A DNA stretch of 64,000 bases, from the NCBI GenBank assembly GCA_946557105.1, contig CAMNSZ010000005.1:62001-126000 (forward strand). The letters run 5' to 3'. Shown piece after piece: positions 16,503 through 24,940 of this stretch. The notes beneath the pieces are model-generated. The model was not told the origin of the DNA and made no database searches. It saw nothing but the letters and a program-made list of their open reading frames with translations. The position numbers and the translations under genes are program-made. Numbering within the stretch: position 1 is the stretch's first letter; every line of letters begins with the position of its first letter. Source of the stretch: an uncultured Lachnospiraceae bacterium. GTDB lineage: Bacteria > Bacillota > Clostridia > Lachnospirales > Lachnospiraceae.

Positions 16503-17947
16503 TTACTCCACTTCTTCTCCGCCGACCGTTTCCTTTCCCTCCTTTACGCGCGCCAGATAATCCTTCGTCATCTGTACCACCTGCTTGGAAAGTAATGTCA
16601 CGGCAATAAGGTTAGGAAGCGCCATAAAGCCGTTAAAGGTATCGGAAATATCCACTACCAGCCCCAGCGAAATGTTACAGCCGATAAAAATAATCAGTAT
16701 GAAAATCAACTTGTAAACAGGAACTGCTTTCAGTCCGAACAAATACTCTATGGCGCGCTCTCCGTAATAGGACCACCCCAAAATCGTGGAAAAAGCATGA
16801 CCGCTATGGAAATAAATTTGTTGCCAAACGCTCCGAAAACCGATTCAAACGCGGCGCTTGTAAGGGCAACGCCGCTCTTTAGGTGGGAGGGCAAATCGGC
16901 TCCCACATATTGGGCATATTCCTTGTAATCATAAACGCCGGATGTCAATATGGTAAGCGCCGTCATGGTACACACCACCAAAGTATCCGCAAACACTTCA
17001 AAGATGCCCCACATACCCTGCACTACCGGCTCCTTTACATCGGAAGCGGAGTGCACCATAACAGAGGAACCAAGACCCGCCTCATTTGAGAACACCCCTC
17101 GGGAAATTCCTCTCTTCATGGCTATCATTATGGTAAAGCCCGCTACACCGCCGCCCACGGAGGCGAAATTAAACGCATTGGAAAAAATTGCGGCAAAGGC
17201 GTCGGGAACCCGGGTAATATTGGCGCCTATTACTATTAATGCTCCCAAAATATAGGCAATAGCCATAAAAGGAACGATTTTTTCCGTAACGGAAGCAATA
17301 CGCTTAATGCCACCCACAATCACCAGACCCGCAAAAAGCATAATAACCAGTGCGGAAACCCATGAAGGAACGCCGAAGGAATTCTTAAGACCGTTGGCAA
17401 TCTCGTTGCCCTGAGACATATTACCGATACCGAAGGAGGCAAACACACAAAATACCGAAAAAATAACCGCAAGCCATTTCCAGCCCAAGCCCTTCTCAAT
17501 ATAAATCATTGCGCCGCCGACCCACTGTCCCTTTTCGTTGCGGTAACGGTACTTAATACCCAGAGTATTCTCCGCGTAATTTGTCATCATACCCAAAAAT
17601 GCAGACAGCCACATCCAAAAGATTGCCCCCGGTCCGCCCAAAGCCAAGGCAACCGCTACCCCCGAGATATTACCTACTCCGATAGTAGCCGCCAAGGCGG
17701 TACACAGCGATTGAAACTGCGAAATGGAATGCTTATCCTTGGTTCGCAGCACCTGCTTATTTCCCTTTTTAAACAAACGCAGAAAGGTAACGTCCAGCCA
17801 CTGCTTGATATGCGTCAGCTGAAATACCTTCGTCCTGACCGTGAACATCAAACCAACCAGCAGGAAGAACACCAGCATAACAGGGCCCCAGATAAAATCA
17901 TTGAGCACCTTATTCACATCTGTTACCACTTGTATAATATTTTCCAT
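16503..17947 (-). pseudogene. agcS: Sodium:alanine symporter (AGCS family), frameshifted
   Basis: Two frames together make one symporter. 16748-17947 encodes the first ~390 residues (VGNISGVAVALALGGPGAIFW, the AGCS signature; TNYAENTLGIKYR; SNEAGLGSS). 16503-16781 encodes the last ~92 (GWSYYGERAIEYLFG onward). The break is at 16790-16796, where ATGCTTTTTCC appears in place of the expected MLFAFSTILGW coding. Inserting one GCTTTTT restores both frames exactly, which fits a 7-bp contraction of a tandem GCTTTTT repeat. Start 17947 has GAGGAG upstream. It could be a pseudogene, a reversible slippage switch or an assembly error. Confidence 0.88.
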
Positions 17948-17990
17948 GCACCCTCTTCTCCTCGTAAGATCTTATATCATTTTAATACAG

Positions 17991-18022
17991 AAAAAGGACG
18001 TAACAATAACATTATTACGCCC
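17991..18022 (-). terminator. Terminator-like hairpin in the agcS leader
   Basis: GGGCGTAA pairs with TTACGTCC (one G-U) across 11 bases, followed by TTTTTCTG on the minus strand. It lies just downstream of the agcS promoter as well as of ilvE, so it could stop ilvE read-through or attenuate agcS. Confidence 0.65.
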
Positions 18023-18040
18023 ATATAACAACTATAATAA

Positions 18041-18069
18041 ATTATATAATAAACCTTCTGCCGGGTCAA
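18041..18069 (-). promoter_or_regulatory. Sigma-A promoter of agcS
   Basis: On the minus strand TTGACC (18064-18069), a 17-base spacer and TATAAT (18041-18046). It starts within the 150-bp ilvE-agcS gap. Confidence 0.82.
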
Positions 18070-18101
18070 GGAAAAACCTTGAAATTTCGTTTTTTACGCT
18101 T

Positions 18102-19130
18102 CTAAACTTCAATTTCATGAATCCAGCCCTTGGGAGCCTCCAATCTCCCCATCTGGATGCCCGTCAGGGTATCATAAAGCTTCTTAATGACAGGACCCAT
18201 CTGATCCATACCGCTCTTCATACATATCTCCCTGCCATGGTCCACAATCTTTCCTACGGGAGAAATCACTGCAGCCGTACCGCACAGCCCGCACTCCGCG
18301 AAATCCTTCACTTCGCTTAGGAATACTTCTCTTTCCTCCACCTCAAGACCCAAATATTCCTTTGCCACATATACTAAGGAGCGTCTTGTAATCGAGGGCA
18401 GAATACTGTCCGACTTAGGAGTCACAACCTTTCCGTCCCCCGTCACAAATAAGAAATTGGCGCCGCCGGTCTCCTCTACCTTCGTTCTTGTACCCGGATC
18501 CAAATACATATTCTCATCATAGCCCTCCTCATGTGCGGATACTATGGCATGAAGACTCATTGCATAGTTAAGCCCTGCCTTAATATGCCCCGTTCCGTGA
18601 GGAGCTGCCCGATCAAAATCACTGACGCGGATGGTTATGGGCTTTGCGCCGCCCTTAAAGTAGGGGCCCACAGGCGTACAAAATACCCTGAACTGATATT
18701 CATCGGCAGGCTTCACGCCGATAACGGGATTGCTTCCGAACATGTATGGGCGCAGATAAAGCGTCGCACCGCTGCCATAGGGAGGCACATACGCCACATT
18801 TGCGGCTACCGTTCTCGTGACGGCGTCCATAAAACGCTCCTTGGGGAATACAGGCATCTCCAGCCTTTTGGCGGAAGCTTCCATACGCTCCGCGTTCAAA
18901 TCGGGGCGAAAGGTAACTATTTTACCGGACTCGGTGGTGTACGCCTTCAGACCCTCAAAAATAGTCTGGGCATACTGCAGAACCCCGGCGCACTCGTTCA
19001 ACACAATATTAGCGTCCTCGGTCATCACACCCTCATCCCATGCTCCGTCCTTAAAATTGGATACATAACGCTTGTCCGTCTGTACATACCCAAAGCCCAA
19101 GTTCCCCCAGTCAATGTTCTTCTTTTCCAT
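18102..19130 (-). CDS. ilvE: Branched-chain amino acid aminotransferase
   Basis: 342 residues from ATG 19130, eight bases after AAAGAGG. It transfers amino groups between glutamate and the keto acids of Leu, Ile and Val using PLP. Fold type IV class IIIa features: FEGLKAYTTESGKIVTFRPD, LYLRPYMFGS, the PLP-lysine region GHIKAGLNYAMSL, EETGGANFLFV and ECGLCGTAAVISPVG. A promoter-like TTGACT with AATAAT 17 bases away lies in the short gap to dfrA. No T-box fits in the 92-bp spacer. Confidence 0.97.
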   Translation of the reverse strand: MEKKNIDWGNLGFGYVQTDKRYVSNFKDGAWDEGVMTEDANIVLNECAGVLQYAQTIFEGLKAYTTESGKIVTFRPDLNAERMEASAKRLEMPVFPKERFMDAVTRTVAANVAYVPPYGSGATLYLRPYMFGSNPVIGVKPADEYQFRVFCTPVGPYFKGGAKPITIRVSDFDRAAPHGTGHIKAGLNYAMSLHAIVSAHEEGYDENMYLDPGTRTKVEETGGANFLFVTGDGKVVTPKSDSILPSITRRSLVYVAKEYLGLEVEEREVFLSEVKDFAECGLCGTAAVISPVGKIVDHGREICMKSGMDQMGPVIKKLYDTLTGIQMGRLEAPKGWIHEIEV

Positions 19131-19222
19131 GTGGAATACCTCTTTTCTTGATTTCAAATATCCTGTTTACATTGGATTTTATTGGTTTTTTCTTCTCATT
19201 ATTATACTTTTACGTTCAAAAG

Positions 19223-19729
19223 TCAATATGCTTTTCTCTCGCCGACACGCTCGTATTTTATAAATTGATAGGCGATGTCAAAGTATGTCTGTTCATCGCT
19301 TTCTTCCGTTATTTCCCATTCTTTGTCTTCGTCAAGAGCGGGAAAATATGTATCCGCCTCATACTCATGGTCAATTTTCGTCACATGCGCCACATTACAG
19401 TAAGGAAGCATCTGCTTATACACACTGTCTCCGCCGATAACATAAATTTCCTCGTCACAATAACTTTTCAGCTCCTTCAAAAGCTCCTCCATAGAGTGTA
19501 CCACAATCGCATCCTTCACCTTATATTCCTTATCTCTTGATAAAATAATATTCGTTCGGTTCTTAAGAGGCTGCCCCTGAGGAAAGGTCTCTAAGGTCTT
19601 TCTTCCCAGCACTACCACCTTTCCCGTCGTCTCCTCCCTGAAATGCTTATGGTCGTTTGGTATTCTCACCAAAAGCTGATTTTTGTTTCCGATTGCCCAA
19701 TTATTGTCTACAGCTACAATTATATTCAT
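19223..19729 (-). CDS. dfrA: Dihydrofolate reductase
   Basis: 168 residues from ATG 19729, eight bases after AGGAG. It reduces dihydrofolate to tetrahydrofolate with NADPH. Seen: IVAVDNNWAIGNKNQLL, HFREETTGKVVVLGRKTLETF, NIILSRD and YVIGGDSVYKQMLPY with the GG nucleotide motif. The usual Trp-His of the PWHLP segment is replaced (LVRIPNDHKHF), as in many clostridial forms. The thyA gene, which produces its substrate, lies 1.7 kb upstream with unrelated genes between. Confidence 0.94.
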   Translation of the reverse strand: MNIIVAVDNNWAIGNKNQLLVRIPNDHKHFREETTGKVVVLGRKTLETFPQGQPLKNRTNIILSRDKEYKVKDAIVVHSMEELLKELKSYCDEEIYVIGGDSVYKQMLPYCNVAHVTKIDHEYEADTYFPALDEDKEWEITEESDEQTYFDIAYQFIKYERVGERKAY

Positions 19730-19819
19730 ATTCGCTTCTCCTATAGTCATTTCTTACAGGCTACATAATAGCATATCGGCGAACCTTATACAAGTCGTTA
19801 ACAGAGCCGTCAGTCAAAA

Positions 19820-19859
19820 AACAAAGGGCGGCGCCCTTTAAACAAGGCTCCGCCCTTTC
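19820..19859 (-). terminator. Intrinsic terminator before dfrA
   Basis: AAAGGGCGGAG pairs with CGCCGCCCTTT-type sequence, then TTTGTTTTTT on the minus strand. It closes the 85-residue CD3324-type gene. Confidence 0.85.
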
Positions 19860-19866
19860 ATCCGCA

Positions 19867-20124
19867 TCAGTCATAAATAATTTTGTGAATCGTACTGGGG
19901 GCGAGACCATATTGATCCGCCAGCTCCTCTTCAGTCATTCCTTCGCAAAACTGCTTTTTTATATCCGAGTTCCGTTTAAGGTAATATTCCTTGGACCCGT
20001 TTTTTGCGCCCCAATCCGTCTTGGGGGCAGCTCTCGGTATATAAAGGATTTCTCCTTCTATATATGATTGTATTTCCCTTAAAAGCTCCTCCGGCAATAT
20101 ATCTGCTGCATTCCTGTATTTCAT
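19867..20124 (-). CDS. CD3324-family protein, small HTH protein
   Basis: 85 residues, ATG after AGGAG. Matches the CD3324 pattern: LPEELLREIQSYIEGEILYIPR, then WGAKNGSKEYYLKRN and a helix-turn-helix GMTEEELADQYGLAPSTIHK. The family is thought to be DNA-binding, related to Mor/SpoIIID-like small regulators. No target is evident. It is a single gene with its own terminator. Confidence 0.85.
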   Translation of the reverse strand: MKYRNAADILPEELLREIQSYIEGEILYIPRAAPKTDWGAKNGSKEYYLKRNSDIKKQFCEGMTEEELADQYGLAPSTIHKIIYD

Positions 20125-20246
20125 TTCGCCGCTCCTTACTCAAATTTTCATTGTAATAAGGTGCAGAATGAGCAAACATATAGTATTCAGACGACAATCA
20201 ATCTCATCGCCATCCCAAGCCCATACAGAAACGTACTACATGTCCG

Positions 20247-20303
20247 CTATTCTGCATGGGCTAACTCTTTCTTGCTGAATTTTCTCAACACGACTCTAAA
20301 CAT
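20247..20303 (-). CDS. Possible 18-residue leader or small peptide, open to read-through
   Basis: ATG at 20303 lies seven bases after AAAGGAG, a good ribosome binding site, and opens an 18-codon basic reading frame (MFRVVLRKFSKKELAHAE) ending in TAG at 20247-20249. The same frame stays open after the TAG for 19 more codons with a hydrophobic end (FLYGLGMAMRLIVV) to TGA at 20187. It may be a real small protein, a decayed one with an amber mutation, or chance. Confidence 0.3.
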   Translation of the reverse strand: MFRVVLRKFSKKELAHAE

Positions 20304-20363
20304 TTTGTCACTCCTTTTCCTCTCCAAATTCATTCCGTAAACACCTCTTTTCCGGCTTCTCTG

Positions 20364-21347
20364 CTACAATAAATGCTTCAGTTCAGGATATTCCCTCACC
20401 TTTAATACATATTTTTTATCCTTTCTTACCAGCTCCAGCAAAATCCTCTGCAATTTTTGCAGCCTGACAGATTGTGAAAGGCGGCGATATTCACGCATCA
20501 TATTCAAAAATACGCATATCCACAGCTTATAATCCTCATGCCCGCAGTAATGCAGGAAGGATCTGTTATTCACATCCCACGGCTTCATTCCGGCATAATG
20601 AGTGCCAAAAACAGTATGCAAATCCGGGAAGCTGTTAAAGCTGGCATATCGAATATCAAGATTATGCCACCGACCCGAAAGCTTATAGGTCATATACTGC
20701 ATGTCCGGCCATGCAAAATCGGCTATCATGGACTTCATTTCCGCATCCTGAAAATCATGGGCTATCTCTTCATAGCCTATAGTATTCTCCTCAAACACAT
20801 AGATTACGGAATTTACCCCGAGATTAGTCACATCAGTCCTCACTCTGTCCGTGATTTCCTTCGGAATAGGCGCTCCCGGCGGAATATCCTTATATACGTC
20901 ATACCATATCCACCTGTTTTTTTCGTTAAATCCTATTACATTTTCTTTCTTTTCGTTTAGTATGCCGCTTGGCGCCGGACAGCGACATAAATCCGAAAAA
21001 TTCCTTAAGGGAAGCAAATCCGAATCGCATATGATAATTTTGTCGTATTGCAGCTTGTTTTTCTGCAGCACATCCAACACGGCAAACCGAACAAACAGCT
21101 TTTCCCTGTCCTCCCTCCTTCCTCGGTTCCGGTTCTTTATTTTTGACTGCTCCACACAAAATACATAGTCGTACAGATAAGAAATGCAGTATGCGCACTC
21201 CGCCGATATTTCCTGAGTGATAATGCAAATCAAATCCGCCTCCACCCTCTGCCGTCTCAGGGCGTAGGCAAATGTCAGTATTCCCGGCAGATACCTGTCG
21301 TTCTCAATCAAAAAGGTACAATACACACATTGTTTTCTCCGCTTCAT
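20364..21347 (-). CDS. Glycosyltransferase, family 8-like
   Basis: 327 residues. The N-terminal YCTFLIENDRYLPGILTFAYAL matches the glycogenin/LgtC-type start. Next come KIIICDSDLLPLRN, carrying the DxD metal site, and GTHYAGMKPWDVNN, the H-x-G-x-KPW motif of GT8 enzymes. It likely adds a sugar to a glycan or protein in the cytoplasm. The start is the first ATG; no good ribosome binding site is visible. A tryptophan-rich insertion (NRWIWYDVYKDIPPG) sits in the middle. The acceptor is unknown and the neighbours give no hint. Confidence 0.85.
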   Translation of the reverse strand: MKRRKQCVYCTFLIENDRYLPGILTFAYALRRQRVEADLICIITQEISAECAYCISYLYDYVFCVEQSKIKNRNRGRREDREKLFVRFAVLDVLQKNKLQYDKIIICDSDLLPLRNFSDLCRCPAPSGILNEKKENVIGFNEKNRWIWYDVYKDIPPGAPIPKEITDRVRTDVTNLGVNSVIYVFEENTIGYEEIAHDFQDAEMKSMIADFAWPDMQYMTYKLSGRWHNLDIRYASFNSFPDLHTVFGTHYAGMKPWDVNNRSFLHYCGHEDYKLWICVFLNMMREYRRLSQSVRLQKLQRILLELVRKDKKYVLKVREYPELKHLL

Positions 21348-21421
21348 GTAAAAAGCTTACTAAAAAGCGCGGCAAACTCTCAAGGGGGAAAATAATTATA
21401 ATTAAACTCCCACTTACGGAT

Positions 21422-22270
21422 TTATATGGCGATAGGGATATCTCTTATCTGCTCGCCCGTCTCATACCCCTCCACCCTCACGTCGTCTCTGGTAAACCTA
21501 TAAAAATCCTTTACCTCAGGATTCAGCCAAAAGGACGGCGCCGGCTTCGGCTCCCTGCATATCAGCTCCCTTATAATCGGAATATGCCTGTCATAGATGT
21601 GGGCGTCCGCTATCACATGCACCAACTCCCCCACCCGCATGCCACATATCTGAGCAAGCATATGCACCAGCACCGCATACTGTACTACATTCCAGTTATT
21701 TGCAGCCAGAACATCCTGAGAGCGCTGATTTAATATGGCATTCAGCGTTAGCTTATCCTCGCCTTTTTTCTGAGTTACATTAAAGGTCATACTGTAGGCG
21801 CAGGGGTACAGATTCATCTCATGTAAATCCTGATGCACATAAATATTCGTCATAATCCGCCGGCTGAAGGGATTGTTCTTTAAGTCAAAAATAACCCTGT
21901 CCACCTGATCCATCATCCCCTCCTTATACCGGTGTTTTACACCCAGCTGATAGCCGTATGCCTTCCCGATAGAGCCTCCCTCGTCCGCCCACTCATCCCA
22001 GATATGACTGTGTAAATCATGGATATTATTCGACTTTTGCTGCCATATCCAAAGTATCTCATCCGTTGCGGACTTAAGCGCAGTCCTCCGCAACGTCATG
22101 ATAGGGAACTCCTTAGATAAATCATAACGATTTACAACGCCGAATTTCTTGATGGTATAGGCGGGCGTTCCGTCCTCCCAATGAGGTCTTACCTTTTCCC
22201 CCTCGGTGCTGGTTCCGTTTTCCAAAATATCCTTGCACATATCTATAAAGACACTATCCGCATAACTCAT
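21422..22270 (-). CDS. thyA: Thymidylate synthase ThyA
   Basis: 282 residues from ATG 22270, eight bases after GGAGG. It methylates dUMP to dTMP with methylene-tetrahydrofolate. Seen: RPHWEDGTPAYTIKKFGVVN, NNPFSRRIMTN, the catalytic cysteine in NLYPCAYSMTFNVTQ, LNQRSQDVLAANNWNVVQYA and HVIADAHIYDRHI. It belongs to the divergent clostridial ThyA group, with YPC in place of PPC. A 34-bp near-perfect palindrome lies directly upstream. Confidence 0.95.
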   Translation of the reverse strand: MSYADSVFIDMCKDILENGTSTEGEKVRPHWEDGTPAYTIKKFGVVNRYDLSKEFPIMTLRRTALKSATDEILWIWQQKSNNIHDLHSHIWDEWADEGGSIGKAYGYQLGVKHRYKEGMMDQVDRVIFDLKNNPFSRRIMTNIYVHQDLHEMNLYPCAYSMTFNVTQKKGEDKLTLNAILNQRSQDVLAANNWNVVQYAVLVHMLAQICGMRVGELVHVIADAHIYDRHIPIIRELICREPKPAPSFWLNPEVKDFYRFTRDDVRVEGYETGEQIRDIPIAI

Positions 22271-22288
22271 TTTCTTTTCCTCCATTCC

Positions 22289-22322
22289 AAAGCGTCATAA
22301 ATCAGTTGATTTATGACGCTTT
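22289..22322. promoter_or_regulatory. 34-bp palindrome immediately upstream of thyA
   Basis: Sixteen-base arms (AAAGCGTCATAAATCA and its complement) are separated by two bases. It ends just before the thyA ribosome binding site. No run of T follows on the minus strand, so it is not a standard terminator; it may be an operator or an mRNA hairpin. Confidence 0.7.
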
Positions 22323-22337
22323 ACATATACCCCTCTC

Positions 22338-23135
22338 TTAAACAATTCCGCACTTTATAGCCCGGCCAATGTCGTCGCCGCTTACTACCGACAATACCTG
22401 TGCCCCGTATTTTTCACGTATAATATCCGCGCCGTTGGAATGATAAGCCTTCATGTCATCCTCATAACGTTCCACAATCACAACTACCGCCACGATTTTA
22501 ACCTCCGCGCTTTCCCGCAGCTTTTCAATCCGTCCAATCAAGGTATTTCCGCTATTGATTAAGTCGTCTACTATGATAACCCTCTCTCCGTCCTCCGGGG
22601 TGTGTCCGCAAATGCCCCTGCCTCTGCTGTCCTCCACTTTTCTGTCATGGCAGAAATTAACCGTGACGCCGTATTTATTATACAGTGCAAGCGCGGTTGC
22701 CACAGAGAGACTGATTCCGTGATATGCCATTCCCACAATACAATCAAAGGACAGCCCACTCTCCCTGATACAATCTGCAAAATACTCACCCAGCTTTGCA
22801 AATTGCGCATTTGTGGAAAAATGCTCCGAATCAACATAATACTTTGACTGGTATCCGTGCAAATCAAAGCTCCCTATTTTCAGTACGCCTACGTCCGCCA
22901 TAAATTTCACAAAACGCTCCCTGTTGGTAAGTGCATTCAACTTGAAGCCCATCAGCTCGTCAATACTCACTCCGAAAAAATTGGCAAGCGCAGGGAGCGT
23001 TTCAATATCAGGCGCCCCTCCGTTTTCCCATTTACTGACTGCCTGAAAAGAGACGTGAACCGCCTCCGCAAGCTCCTCCTGCGTGACCTGCTTTGCCTTC
23101 CTTAAAAGCTTGATATTGTTTCCGATTGTGTTCAT
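22338..23135 (-). CDS. XRE helix-turn-helix fused to an orotate-phosphoribosyltransferase-like domain
   Basis: 265 residues from ATG 23135, seven bases after GGAGG. Residues 1-65 are a Cro/CI helix-turn-helix (VTQEELAEAVHVSFQAVSKWENG, ISIDELMG-like end). From about 80 the chain follows PyrE: FDLHGYQSKYYVDSEHFST, AKLGEYFADCIRE, VGMAYHGISLSVATALAL and the PRPP loop VIIVDDLINSGNTL. Phosphoribosyltransferase domains serve as nucleotide sensors in regulators such as PurR of Bacillus, so this is probably a pyrimidine- or PRPP-responsive repressor, or an enzyme with its own DNA-binding domain. Its position before thyA suggests a nucleotide role. Confidence 0.9.
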   Translation of the reverse strand: MNTIGNNIKLLRKAKQVTQEELAEAVHVSFQAVSKWENGGAPDIETLPALANFFGVSIDELMGFKLNALTNRERFVKFMADVGVLKIGSFDLHGYQSKYYVDSEHFSTNAQFAKLGEYFADCIRESGLSFDCIVGMAYHGISLSVATALALYNKYGVTVNFCHDRKVEDSRGRGICGHTPEDGERVIIVDDLINSGNTLIGRIEKLRESAEVKIVAVVVIVERYEDDMKAYHSNGADIIREKYGAQVLSVVSGDDIGRAIKCGIV

Positions 23136-23274
23136 AAGCATTCCTCCTGCATTAAAATATATTTCAAGAAATAACCTTGCAAGGAACTTTCCGATAAACT
23201 CATCTTAAACGAATATCCAGACATATACAATAAAAGGACGGAAGAGTTTTTTTCAACCGTAGGTTGAGTCTGGC

Positions 23275-24870
23275 TTACTCCCACTTATCGCATATGGAAT
23301 TTATCTGATCCGCAAATTTTGCCAAATCCTTATTTGCCATTCCTTCATCCTTGGCAATAAGCGCCATAAGCCTTTGACCTGCCGCAAGGAGTCTGGCATA
23401 AACGCCGGTCGAAATACGTGCCTTCTTTTTAACCGCTATGGGCTCTGCCTCATATTCAAACTGATTGCTCAGAAGGTTGAAGACCGTGCCGCTGTAAGGC
23501 GCATAAGCCCTCTGACCATACTCGACCTTAAGACACTCTGCAAATTGCATGCAAACGCTGTCCTCTCCGTGCACCACAAAAACCTTCTTGGGTTTTTCGG
23601 AAAAAGCCAAAACCCACTCAAGCAGCCCGTCCTTATCGGCATGACCGCTCAATCCGACAAGCTGTCTAATATCCGCTCTCACCTGTATCGGCTCTCCGAA
23701 AAGCTTCACTTCATCAGCGCCCTCAACCAGACTTCTGCCCAGAGTTCCCACGGCCTGATATCCCACAAACAAAATAGTGCACTCCGGTCTCCAGAGATTA
23801 TGCTTCAAATGATGTCTGATTCTTCCTGCCTCACACATTCCTGACGCCGAAATGATTACCTTTGGAGTATCGTTAAAATTTATTTCCTTTGATTCTTCGC
23901 TTGTAATGGTAAGCTTAAGTCCGGAAAAGGCAATGGGATTAATTCCTTCATTTACCAGCTCCAGCGCATCTTCATCAAAGCAGTTCAGCCTGTTTTCCTG
24001 AAAAATTCCGGTTGCCTCCACCGCAAGGGGACTGTCCACATAGACCGGAAAGCTCTCATGCCCCTTCACCAGTCTTTCCACCTTAATCTTGCGCAGGAAA
24101 TAAAGCAGCTCCTGCGTTCTTCCCACTGCAAAGGAGGGAATCACCACGTTTCCTCCTCTGTCAAAGGTTTCCTTCAAAATAGCGGCAAGCTCCTTCACAT
24201 AATCAAGACGCTCCTTAGGATGCAGACGGTTTCCGTAGGTTGATTCCATCACCACATAATCCGCCTCCTTTGTGGGGATGGGATTTCGCAGAAGAGGCTG
24301 ATTTTTGTTGCCTATATCGCCCGAAAAAACAATCTTTTTTGTCTTGCCGTCCTCAGTGAGCCACACCTCAATACTGGAGGAGCCTAACAAATGTCCTATA
24401 TCGGTAAAGCGTATGCTTACTTCCTCGCACACCTCCACCATAGCATTGTAATGACAGGGTACGATTCTCTTGATAACGCCCTCTGCGTCCTCCATATTAA
24501 AAAGCGGCTCCACCGCAGCAACACTGGCGCTTCTCTTTGCCTTGCGGTTTTTCCACTCAGCCTCCATCATCTGTATATGCGCGCAATCTCTGAGCATTAT
24601 GCTGCACAGGTCGGCAGTTGCGTCCGTCATAAACACCTGCCCCCTGAAGCCCTTTGCATATAAAAGAGGCAGCAATCCGGAGTGGTCCACATGCGCATGT
24701 GTCAAAAACACATAATCTATCATTGCCTCATCCACCGGCAGCGGGGCATTTTCAAAAACATTCACCCCCTGCTCCATACCGTAATCCACCAAAATATGCT
24801 TCTTTCCCACCTCCAGATAATGACAGCTTCCCGTCACCTCATGGTCTGCTCCGATAAATACAAGTTTCAT
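23275..24870 (-). CDS. MBL-fold beta-CASP RNase-like protein
   Basis: 531 residues from ATG 24870 after GGGG. The metallo-beta-lactamase core shows LTHAHVDHSGLLP (HxHxDH), DIGHLLGSSSIEVW and FSGDIGNKNQPLL. The beta-CASP part shows ESTYGNR, GGNVVIPSFAVGRTQELLY, SASGMCEAGRIRHHL and VHGEDS. The family includes CPSF73-like and YtaG/Ysh1-type bacterial ribonucleases. A C-terminal extension of about 70 residues (KKKARISTGVYARLL onward) lacks an obvious domain. It likely processes RNA in the cytoplasm. Confidence 0.93.
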   Translation of the reverse strand: MKLVFIGADHEVTGSCHYLEVGKKHILVDYGMEQGVNVFENAPLPVDEAMIDYVFLTHAHVDHSGLLPLLYAKGFRGQVFMTDATADLCSIMLRDCAHIQMMEAEWKNRKAKRSASVAAVEPLFNMEDAEGVIKRIVPCHYNAMVEVCEEVSIRFTDIGHLLGSSSIEVWLTEDGKTKKIVFSGDIGNKNQPLLRNPIPTKEADYVVMESTYGNRLHPKERLDYVKELAAILKETFDRGGNVVIPSFAVGRTQELLYFLRKIKVERLVKGHESFPVYVDSPLAVEATGIFQENRLNCFDEDALELVNEGINPIAFSGLKLTITSEESKEINFNDTPKVIISASGMCEAGRIRHHLKHNLWRPECTILFVGYQAVGTLGRSLVEGADEVKLFGEPIQVRADIRQLVGLSGHADKDGLLEWVLAFSEKPKKVFVVHGEDSVCMQFAECLKVEYGQRAYAPYSGTVFNLLSNQFEYEAEPIAVKKKARISTGVYARLLAAGQRLMALIAKDEGMANKDLAKFADQINSICDKWE

Positions 24871-24940
24871 AAGCATTACCCCGTCTTTCGTTTTATAGTT
24901 TATATGCTACACCATGCCGGCATATCAGAATGCCTATATG

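Noticed and set aside
17948..18101. Possible glycine riboswitch before the alanine/glycine symporter
   Set aside because: The leader is too short and holds only a promoter and one terminator-like hairpin; no glycine aptamer motifs.
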